Below, one piece after another: positions 1 to 5,897 of a stretch of 12,181 nt of DNA. Both the position numbers and the translations under genes were made by a program. The notes under the pieces are model-generated. The model saw only the letters and a list, made by a program, of their open reading frames with translations, was not told the DNA's origin and searched no databases. The stretch is taken from NCBI GenBank assembly GCA_049511115.1, contig JBEKYH010000104.1, positions 1-12,181 of the forward strand. The letters run 5' to 3'. Source of the stretch: JBEKYH01 sp049511115. GTDB taxonomy: Bacteria > Planctomycetota > Phycisphaerae > Tepidisphaerales > Tepidisphaeraceae. Within the stretch, counting starts at the first letter, position 1, and each line of letters opens with the position of its first letter.

Positions 1-333
1 GATGAGGAGAAGGTCAATCTCGGCGAGGTTGAATTCGCTGAGCGTGTCGCGGATGTTGAGGGCGCTGACGTTATCAATCACCAGCGGAATGGCCTGGCAG
101 CCCTGGCGAGTGATGCGCTCGACCTGCCGGGTGGCGGCGAGATTGCCGACGATGCAGGCGGTGCGGACGCGGCGGTCGAGATGGCAGATGAGGGCTTCGA
201 TCAGGGAAGTTTTTCCCGAACCGGGCGGGCCGACGATGGAAATGACGGATACGCCGGCGGCGTCGAAGGCGGCGCGGTTGGCGCGGGCGATTTGGTTGTT
301 CAATTCAAATCGGGAGTTTAATTCTTTGGACAT
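1..333 (-). CDS. HypB-like P-loop GTPase, C-terminus cut by window edge
   Basis: The first 111 codons are visible; the gene runs off the left edge. A Walker A motif GPPGSGKT sits near residues 35-42, preceded by a NxxxAxxNRxxFDxxGV segment typical of HypB, the GTPase that delivers nickel to [NiFe] hydrogenase. The later order (VGN..., ERI...G, then AEIDLLLI) also follows HypB. The usual N-terminal CxxC/His-rich metal region is absent. At the place where HypB normally reads GxxCHLDA the residues are SALNIRD, so the metal-binding Cys-His pair is missing, and the Asp after VG is Asn. The ATG has a GGAG eight nt upstream and lies 15 nt after the pckG stop, so the two are probably co-transcribed. 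It is clearly a HypB/UreG-type SIMIBI GTPase; a role in hydrogenase maturation is doubtful. No hydrogenase gene is in view. Confidence 0.75.
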   Translation of the reverse strand, partial: MSKELNSRFELNNQIARANRAAFDAAGVSVISIVGPPGSGKTSLIEALICHLDRRVRTACIVGNLAATRQVERITRQGCQAIPLVIDNVSALNIRDTLSEFNLAEIDLLLI

Positions 334-348
334 AACCGCCGCTCCGCA

Positions 349-2184
349 TTACAGGCGAATGCTTAGAAGTTGCCGTTGTAAGGTCATTTCGCCGGGCAAA
401 TCGGCGCCGAGTTTCAAATACCATTCCTCCTGCGCGATGAGTTCGGCCCGGAAGGCGTCGTTATCGACGGCTTGCAGGGCCTGGAAATCAGGCGGGGAGA
501 CGGCGATGCCTTCCAGGTCAATGTCGTCGGCGAGCGGCATCCAGCCGATGGGCGATTCGACGGCGACGGCCATGCCGCGACAGCGGTCGATGATCCATTT
601 GAGAATGCGGACGTTTTCACCGAAGCCGGGCAAGAGGTATTCGCCCTTGTCGTTCTTGCGGAACCAGTTGACATGGAAGATGCGCGGTGGGTCGCTCATC
701 TTCTTGCCCATGCGGAGCCAGTGGTCGAGGTATTCGCCGATGTTGTAGCCCATGAAGGGAAGCATGGCCATCGGATCGCGGCGAACGACGCCGACCTGGC
801 CGGCGGCGGCGGCGGTGGTCTCACTGCCGAGGTTCGCGCCGACAAAAACGCCGTGCATCCAGTTGAAGGCCTGGAAGACCAACGGGATGGTTTTGGCGCG
901 CCGGCCGCCGAAGATGATGGCGGAGATTTCCACGCCGTTGGGATCGTTGGCGGACTCATCGAGGGCGGGGTTGTTGGACATCGGCGCGGTGAAGCGGCTG
1001 TTGGGATGGGCGGCCTTGGCGTTGGATGCCGGCGTCCAGGGGTTTCCCTTCCAGTCGATGCATTGCTGTGGCGGCTGTGGCGTTTTGCCTTCCCACCAGA
1101 CATCGCCGTCGGGGAGGAGGGCGACGTTGGTGAAGATGGTGTCGTGGCTCATGCAGGCCATGGCATTGGGATTGGTCTGCTCGTTGGTGCCGGGCACGAC
1201 GCCGAAGTAGCCGGCCTCGGGATTGATGGCGCGGAGGCGGCCGGTCTTTTCATCGACCCACATCCAGGCGATGTCATCGCCGACGGTGGTGATCTTCCAG
1301 CCGGCCCGGCGGTATTTCTCGGGCGGGACCAGCATGGCGAAATTGGTCTTGCCGCAGGCGCTGGGGAAGGCGGCGGCGACATAGGCCTTTTGGCCGGGAG
1401 TGGCGACGCCGCTGATGAGCATGTGCTCGGCCATCCAGCCTTCGCGGCTGCCCTGGTAGCCGGCGAGGCGTAAGGCGAGACACTTTTTGCCCAGGAGCGC
1501 GTTGCCGCCGTAGCCGCTGCCGAAGCTCCAGACGGTGTTATCCTGAGGGAAATGGCAGACAAAGCGGCGGTCGGGATGGCAATCGCCGACGCTGTGCAGG
1601 CAGCGTGTGAAATCCTGGCCGTCACGGAATTGCTTCCAGGCGGCCAGGCCCATGCGGGTCATAATCCCCATGTTGACGGCGACGTAGAGTGAGTCGGTGA
1701 GTTGAACGCCGACCTTGGCGAGCGGCGAGCCGATGGGACCCATGACGAAGGGGATGACGTACATGGTGCGGCCGGCCATGCAGCCGCGGAAAAGTTCAGA
1801 GAGTTGGGCGTAGGCGCCCTGTGGCTCGAGCCAGTTGTTGGTCGGGCCGGCGGTCTTTTCTTCGGGCGTGCAGATGAAGGTGGATTGCTCGGTTCTGGCA
1901 ACATCGTTAGGGTTGCTGCGATGCAGGTAGCAGCCGGGACGCTTGTCCTGGTTCAGGGGAATGAAGACGCCTTCACGCACGCCCTGGGCAACAAGCTCTT
2001 TTCGTTCGCGCGGGCTGCCGTTGCAGACGACAATGCGATCGGGGCGGCACAGGCCGATGCAGTCCTTGATCCATTGCTGGACGGTTGGAGATGGGGACGG
2101 CTGCGCGTCGGCATGGGGCCGCGTATCGGTGAGCGGCTTGCGGGCGCGGGATGCGGTCAGCGTCGTCATGGTCTGTAGAATCAT
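349..2184 (-). CDS. pckG: Phosphoenolpyruvate carboxykinase (GTP)
   Basis: Cytosolic enzyme converting oxaloacetate plus GTP to phosphoenolpyruvate, CO2 and GDP, the entry step of gluconeogenesis; it may also run anaplerotically. The 611 residues are full length for the GTP family (about 600-620). Visible motifs are VARTE (Arg97, substrate contact), GYGGN at 224-228, Mn-binding Lys234, His254 and Asp304, the P-loop FPSACGKTN with the family's active Cys277, GDDIAWM, INPEAGYFGVVPGTN, FGGRR, and FRKND...GFGENVR near the nucleotide site. These are the GTP-type, not the ATP-type, signatures. I chose the longest ATG start; ATG at 2169 (five codons in) is equally possible, and neither has a clear Shine-Dalgarno. 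It is divergent from the histidine kinase gene and leads into the HypB-like gene 15 nt downstream. Confidence 0.97.
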   Translation of the reverse strand: MILQTMTTLTASRARKPLTDTRPHADAQPSPSPTVQQWIKDCIGLCRPDRIVVCNGSPRERKELVAQGVREGVFIPLNQDKRPGCYLHRSNPNDVARTEQSTFICTPEEKTAGPTNNWLEPQGAYAQLSELFRGCMAGRTMYVIPFVMGPIGSPLAKVGVQLTDSLYVAVNMGIMTRMGLAAWKQFRDGQDFTRCLHSVGDCHPDRRFVCHFPQDNTVWSFGSGYGGNALLGKKCLALRLAGYQGSREGWMAEHMLISGVATPGQKAYVAAAFPSACGKTNFAMLVPPEKYRRAGWKITTVGDDIAWMWVDEKTGRLRAINPEAGYFGVVPGTNEQTNPNAMACMSHDTIFTNVALLPDGDVWWEGKTPQPPQQCIDWKGNPWTPASNAKAAHPNSRFTAPMSNNPALDESANDPNGVEISAIIFGGRRAKTIPLVFQAFNWMHGVFVGANLGSETTAAAAGQVGVVRRDPMAMLPFMGYNIGEYLDHWLRMGKKMSDPPRIFHVNWFRKNDKGEYLLPGFGENVRILKWIIDRCRGMAVAVESPIGWMPLADDIDLEGIAVSPPDFQALQAVDNDAFRAELIAQEEWYLKLGADLPGEMTLQRQLLSIRL

Positions 2185-2309
2185 CGAATGTTAGCGGCTG
2201 GCCGAAAATCGGAGCTTGCCCGACTTGTGGCCTAGGTGGATTTGCTGAGAGGGGCGGTTTGGGAGCCGTTGCTTGCTCGAACGTGCGCAGTCCGATTACA
2301 ACAGGGGCA

Positions 2310-4094
2310 ATGGCCGGCAAGGCAAAACCGCTCATCCCGCCCGCGCTCGATTTTCTATACGCCTTTTACCTGTCCGATAAGGGAAAAGCCGCTTTTGAAT
2401 GGACGGCGGGGCCGTTTTCGGAGATTACCGGGTACCCAGCGGGCACGCTGGAGAAGACCGGTTTGAAGAGCCTGATCTACCCCAAGGATGCGCGCCTGCT
2501 GAAAGATCGCCCGTCGGTTCTGCTCGCGGGGCAGGCGGATGTGCGGGAATACCGCCTTTTGACGGCCGATGGCCACTTGAAGTGGCTCCGCGATTACGCA
2601 CAACCGATCCGCAGCGAGCCTGATGGCCGGTTATTCGTCATCGCTTCGGCTCAGGAGATCACCACGGCGAGGCGCTCGCAGGAGGAAATGAGGCGGCTGG
2701 CGTCGATTATCGAGCATTCGCAGGACGCCATCATGGACATGACGCTGGATGGCGTGATCGTGAACTGGAATCGGGCGGCGGAGCGGATTTATGGGTATGC
2801 GTCGGACGAAGTGAAGGGGCGTTCGGCGACGCTGCTGGTTCCGGCCGATCGCATGGATGAAACGGCGAGGATTCTCTCCACGGTTCGGCGCGGGGGCGTG
2901 AGCCGGATGGAAACGCTGCGGGTTCGCAAGAACGGCGCGGTCATACCGGTCGCCCTTACCGTGGCGCCGGTGCGCGATGCGTTGGGTCAACTGGTGGGAA
3001 CTTCGACCATCAGCCGCGATATTTCACAGCTCAAGAATGCCGAATCGGCATTGCAGGAATCGGCGACCAAGACGGCGTCGATTCTTACCACGATGGTGGA
3101 CGGCGTTGTCACCATTGACGAGCGCGGCATGGTGGACTCAATGAATCCGGCGGCGGAGCGATTGTTCGGGTACGCCGCCAGCGAGGTTTTCGGGCGCAAT
3201 GTGAAAATGCTCATGCCCGAGCCGTACAAATCGGAGCATGACGAATACCTGGCCAATTACCTGCGAACGGGCGTGGCCAAGATCATCGGCATCGGACGTG
3301 AGGTGGTGGGACGGCGCAAGAACGGCTCGACATTTCCCATGGATCTGGCGGTCAGTGAAATGCTCATGGGCCCGCGGCGGCTGTTCACGGGAATTGTGCG
3401 CGACCTGACCGACCGCAAGCGCCTGGAACGCGAAATCCTTGAGATCAGCGACCGCGAGCAGCGCCGCATCGGGCAGGATTTACATGACGGGCTTGGCCAG
3501 CAGTTGGCGGGGATCGGCTTCCTGAGCAAAGCCCTGGAGCAGCGCCTGCAAAAGAAGTCGGTGCCGGAATCCGCGGACGCCAGCGAGATCGCGCATCTGG
3601 TGTCCGGGGCCATCGCGCAGGCGCGGGGAATGGCGCATGGGCTGCATCCGGTGGATTTATCGGCGACGGGACTGATGTCCGCCTTGAAGGAACTGGCCCT
3701 GACCGTCGAACACACGTTCCGCATCTCCTGCACATTGAAGTGCGAAGAGCCGGTTTTGCTGGCGGACAATGCCGTGGGGACGCACATTTATCGCATCACC
3801 CAGGAGGCGGTGAACAACGCCATCAAGCACGGAAAGGCGGAACACATTTCGATTGTCTTGATCCGCGCCCGCGATACAATCACCGCGTCGGTGCGTGATG
3901 ACGGCGTCGGCTTCCCCGAGGTCCTGCCGGAAAAAAAGGGAATGGGACTGCAAACCATGCGGTATCGCGCCGCATTGATCGGGGCTACGTTGTCGATCCT
4001 GAGGTTGCCGACGGGTGGAACGCGCGTGGACTGCGCGTTACGCGAGCCGGACACCGTTCTTGAAGGCGATGCCAATGGCAAAGATTCTGACTAA
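2310..4094 (+). CDS. PAS-PAS-PAS sensor histidine kinase with FixL-like heme PAS, HisKA_3 type
   Basis: Predicted soluble sensor kinase of 594 residues; I see no transmembrane segment. Order: PAS 1 (about 12-120), PAS 2 (about 130-250), PAS 3 (about 255-370), dimerisation/phosphoacceptor HisKA_3 with the H-box DLHDGLGQQL (His392), and HATPase with N-box QEAVNNAIKHG (Asn502), G1 DDGVGF (530-535) and GMGLQTMRYRA. PAS 3 closely follows rhizobial FixL: LMPEPYKSEHDEY carries the residue matching the FixL heme ligand (His310), and IIGIGR carries the oxygen-switch Arg (Arg330). The equivalents of FixL Arg206 and His214 are Asn316 and Lys324. The frame stays open upstream to 2151, overlapping pckG. 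I chose the ATG at 2310 because AGGGG lies just before it and the preceding 53 codons look non-conserved. It overlaps the response regulator start by 20 nt, so they are almost certainly partners. Confidence 0.93.
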   Translation: MAGKAKPLIPPALDFLYAFYLSDKGKAAFEWTAGPFSEITGYPAGTLEKTGLKSLIYPKDARLLKDRPSVLLAGQADVREYRLLTADGHLKWLRDYAQPIRSEPDGRLFVIASAQEITTARRSQEEMRRLASIIEHSQDAIMDMTLDGVIVNWNRAAERIYGYASDEVKGRSATLLVPADRMDETARILSTVRRGGVSRMETLRVRKNGAVIPVALTVAPVRDALGQLVGTSTISRDISQLKNAESALQESATKTASILTTMVDGVVTIDERGMVDSMNPAAERLFGYAASEVFGRNVKMLMPEPYKSEHDEYLANYLRTGVAKIIGIGREVVGRRKNGSTFPMDLAVSEMLMGPRRLFTGIVRDLTDRKRLEREILEISDREQRRIGQDLHDGLGQQLAGIGFLSKALEQRLQKKSVPESADASEIAHLVSGAIAQARGMAHGLHPVDLSATGLMSALKELALTVEHTFRISCTLKCEEPVLLADNAVGTHIYRITQEAVNNAIKHGKAEHISIVLIRARDTITASVRDDGVGFPEVLPEKKGMGLQTMRYRAALIGATLSILRLPTGGTRVDCALREPDTVLEGDANGKDSD

Positions 4095-4755
4095 ACCACA
4101 GAACGCGCGGCACAGAATATTCCTGGTGGACGATCACCCAGTCCTGCGCCAGGGAATGGGGCGGCTGATCAACGATCAACCCGACATGATCATCTGCGGG
4201 GAGGCGGAGTCGCCGCCGGACGCGATGCGGCTGCTGGCTGCGGCGAAGGCGGACGTGGTGATTGTTGATCTCACGCTCAAGGGGGGCGACGGGCTGGAAT
4301 TGTGCAAACAGATTCGCGACCGCTGGAAGGATTTGCCGATTCTCGTCGTCTCAATGCACGACGAATCGCTGTATGCCGAGCGGGCGTTGAAGGCCGGCGC
4401 ACGCGGCTACGTCATGAAACAGGAGCCCCAGGAAACCGTCATGACGGCCATCCGGACGGTGGCCAAGGGGCAGGTTTACCTGAGCACCGCCATTTCCGCC
4501 AAGCTTTTGCAGGGCCTATCCGGGCCGCATTCGTCGGCCGACCTTCCGCCGCTGGCTCGCTTGACGGACCGCGAACTGGAAATTTTCCGCCTGATCGGCG
4601 AAGGGCATAGCGTCCGGGCGATCGCCGAAAAGCTGTTCCTATCGACGAAGACGATCGAGGCGCATAAAGAGCACATCAAGCAGAAGCTCAATTTGAAAAG
4701 CAGCAATGAATTGCTGCAATATGCGATTGAGGCGAGGGTGACGGAGCGCGGATAA
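4075..4755 (+). CDS. NarL/FixJ-type response regulator with LuxR HTH
   Basis: DNA-binding response regulator, 226 residues, the cognate partner of the kinase it overlaps. The receiver domain (about 13-130) has the acidic pair Asp19-Asp20 in FLVDDHP, the phospho-acceptor Asp65 in VIVDLTL, the Ser/Thr-type switch residue in VVSMHD, and the conserved Lys in GYVMKQE. A linker leads to a LuxR/GerE helix-turn-helix (about 160-220) reading LTDRELEIFRLIGEG...IAEKLFLSTKTIEAHKEHIKQKL. HisKA_3 kinases typically pair with this regulator class. I prefer the ATG at 4075 because GAAGG lies eight nt upstream; the ATG at 4069 is an alternative two codons earlier. Targets cannot be read from the sequence; the divergent pckG promoter next to the kinase gene is one candidate. 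Confidence 0.95.
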   Translation: MAKILTKPQNARHRIFLVDDHPVLRQGMGRLINDQPDMIICGEAESPPDAMRLLAAAKADVVIVDLTLKGGDGLELCKQIRDRWKDLPILVVSMHDESLYAERALKAGARGYVMKQEPQETVMTAIRTVAKGQVYLSTAISAKLLQGLSGPHSSADLPPLARLTDRELEIFRLIGEGHSVRAIAEKLFLSTKTIEAHKEHIKQKLNLKSSNELLQYAIEARVTERG

Positions 4756-4767
4756 GAAATGCAAGTC

Positions 4768-4906
4768 TCACCGCCCGGTCGCAGTAGCGACCTAGAGGCG
4801 CAGAGGACGCGGAGGAAATCAGGACTGAGGGCCGAGGACTGAGGACTGAGAAAAAATTCCTCGGCGTTCTCTGCGCCTCCAGGTCGCTACTGCGACCGGG
4901 CGGTGA
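4768..4906. repeat. Large inverted repeat (50-bp arms) between convergent genes
   Basis: Arms at 4768-4817 and 4857-4906 are reverse complements at 47 of 50 positions, with the outer 26 bp perfect. They enclose a 39-nt spacer. The element starts 13 nt after the response regulator stop and ends 66 nt before the pdxH stop, so it lies between converging genes, where its transcript would form a very long hairpin from either strand. It could stop transcription in both directions, but its size and near-perfect arms look more like a REP/MITE-type dispersed element than a normal terminator. I saw no convincing target-site duplication at the edges and no open reading frame that looks real inside it. 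Confidence 0.85.
4821..4848. repeat. Three AGGACTG copies in the inverted-repeat loop
   Basis: The heptamer AGGACTG occurs at 4821-4827, 4835-4841 and 4842-4848, the last two directly adjacent. They fill most of the spacer of the 50-bp inverted repeat. No function can be assigned; they may be part of the same dispersed element. Confidence 0.7.
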
Positions 4907-4971
4907 AATTTGTATTTCTTCTCGCTCTTCGCGTCTTCGCGGTGAAAAATTTTTTCCGCCGAGCCCACGGG

Positions 4972-5676
4972 TCAGGGCGCTAGCCGATCTAGTTTCCAGT
5001 CGGTTTCGCCAATGCGCACATAACAGAAACGGTCGTGCAGGCGGCTGGGGCGGCCTTGCCAGAATTCGATGCGGTCGGGTTTGAGGAGGTAGCCTCCCCA
5101 AAAAGGGGGGAGGGGAACTTCCTGGCCGTGGAATTGTTTTTCGATTTCACGCCAGCGGGATTCGAGCGCGGGGCGGTCGGGGACAACTGAGCTTTGATCC
5201 GAGGCCCAGGCGGCGATGCGGCTGCCGCGCGGGCGGGTGCGGAAGTATCGCTCGGTATCCTCACGCGAGAGCGGTGTTACTGCGCCCGAAACGCAGACCT
5301 GCCTCTCCAGGTCGCGCCAATAGAACGACAGTGCGCCGCGCGGATTGGCGGCCAGTTCGCGGCCCTTGCGGCTATTGGTGTTGGTAAAGAAGGTGAAGCC
5401 GGCGGCATCGACGCCTTTGAGGAGGACCATGCGAACGGAAGGCTGGCCATCCATGCTGGCGGTTGCAAGGGCCATGGCGTTGGGGTCGATGGTTTTGCCG
5501 GTGAAGAGGCCGTGGAAGGCTTTGTAAAGATCAACGCCGAATTTGCGAAATCGGCCGCCGCGGGCGCCTGTGGCGTCGGCGAACCAGCGCTGAAACTGCG
5601 CGATCGGATCAGGGGCGAGGTCGGCGCGGTCGAGCGAGGATAAGGAATATTCTTCGCGGAGATCAGCCAGAGCCAT
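4972..5676 (-). CDS. pdxH: Pyridoxamine 5'-phosphate oxidase
   Basis: FMN-dependent cytosolic enzyme that oxidises pyridoxamine or pyridoxine 5'-phosphate to pyridoxal 5'-phosphate, the last and salvage step of vitamin B6 synthesis. The 234 residues contain the family's marks: VRMVLLK (Arg82, Lys87), SRKGRELAANPR, LERQVCVSG, ERYFRTRPRGSRIAAW (Tyr144, Arg148, Ser152, matching the substrate-phosphate residues of the E. coli enzyme), VPLPPFWGGY, IEFWQG, RLHDRF (Arg212, His214) and the terminal WKLDRLAP. Compared with E. coli PdxH from memory there is an extra stretch of about 22 residues around 38-60 (GGRFRKFGVDLYKAFHG region). I start at the ATG rather than at the in-frame TTG three codons upstream (5685), since neither has a good ribosome site. 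It is convergent with the response regulator and divergent from nuoG. Confidence 0.97.
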   Translation of the reverse strand: MALADLREEYSLSSLDRADLAPDPIAQFQRWFADATGARGGRFRKFGVDLYKAFHGLFTGKTIDPNAMALATASMDGQPSVRMVLLKGVDAAGFTFFTNTNSRKGRELAANPRGALSFYWRDLERQVCVSGAVTPLSREDTERYFRTRPRGSRIAAWASDQSSVVPDRPALESRWREIEKQFHGQEVPLPPFWGGYLLKPDRIEFWQGRPSRLHDRFCYVRIGETDWKLDRLAP

Positions 5677-5780
5677 GAAAGACAATTTACCCGGACAGGG
5701 GTTGGGGTCACAAACCTGGTGTTGACAGACCCGTCGTTGGCGCGGGGGCGTGACGCTCGATTATGCGGAAAGGCGAAGAA

Positions 5781-5821
5781 CCCTCACCCCAACCCTCTCC
5801 CTGAGTACATGGAGAGGGGGT
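5781..5821. repeat. Short hairpin repeat of the CCCTCTCC...GGAGAGGG kind
   Basis: A perfect 8-bp stem (5793-5800 with 5811-5818) encloses a 10-nt loop and is preceded by CCCTCACCCCAA. Similar C-rich hairpins are scattered between genes in many bacterial genomes, which I state from general knowledge, not from a search. It sits in the divergent gap between pdxH and nuoG, so it is not positioned as a terminator for either gene. There is no T-run after it on the plus strand. Confidence 0.5.
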
Positions 5822-5897
5822 AAAGGTTGTCGCGCTTTTTTCGGGCTTACCCCGCGCTGGTGACATCCCCAGCCTTTGGGTATACCATTCCGCCGCT

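Noticed and set aside
2..748. Long plus-strand open frame at the left edge
   Set aside because: It is antisense to the HypB-like gene and pckG, both of which have clear family motifs; its Arg/Ser-rich translation has none.
472..1473. 333-residue plus-strand frame antisense to pckG
   Set aside because: Gly/Ala/Asp-rich shadow of a GC-rich gene; pckG motifs on the other strand are unambiguous.
2151..2309. N-terminal extension of the kinase frame overlapping the pckG start
   Set aside because: The residues look non-conserved and low-complexity, the extension overlaps the divergent gene, and an AGGGG site precedes the ATG at 2310.
4941..4960. GAAAAATTTTTTC near the pdxH end as an intrinsic terminator
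   Set aside because: The palindrome is almost all A/T with no stable GC stem; it may contribute to termination but cannot be called.
4688..5101. Minus-strand frame reading through the inverted repeat into pdxH
   Set aside because: Its translation is the repeat itself (SPRRREEREE type) fused to a pdxH shadow; no start site support.
5722..5750. TTGACA at 5722 as a nuoG -35 box
   Set aside because: No -10-like sequence follows at 16-18 nt; the DNA there is G-rich.
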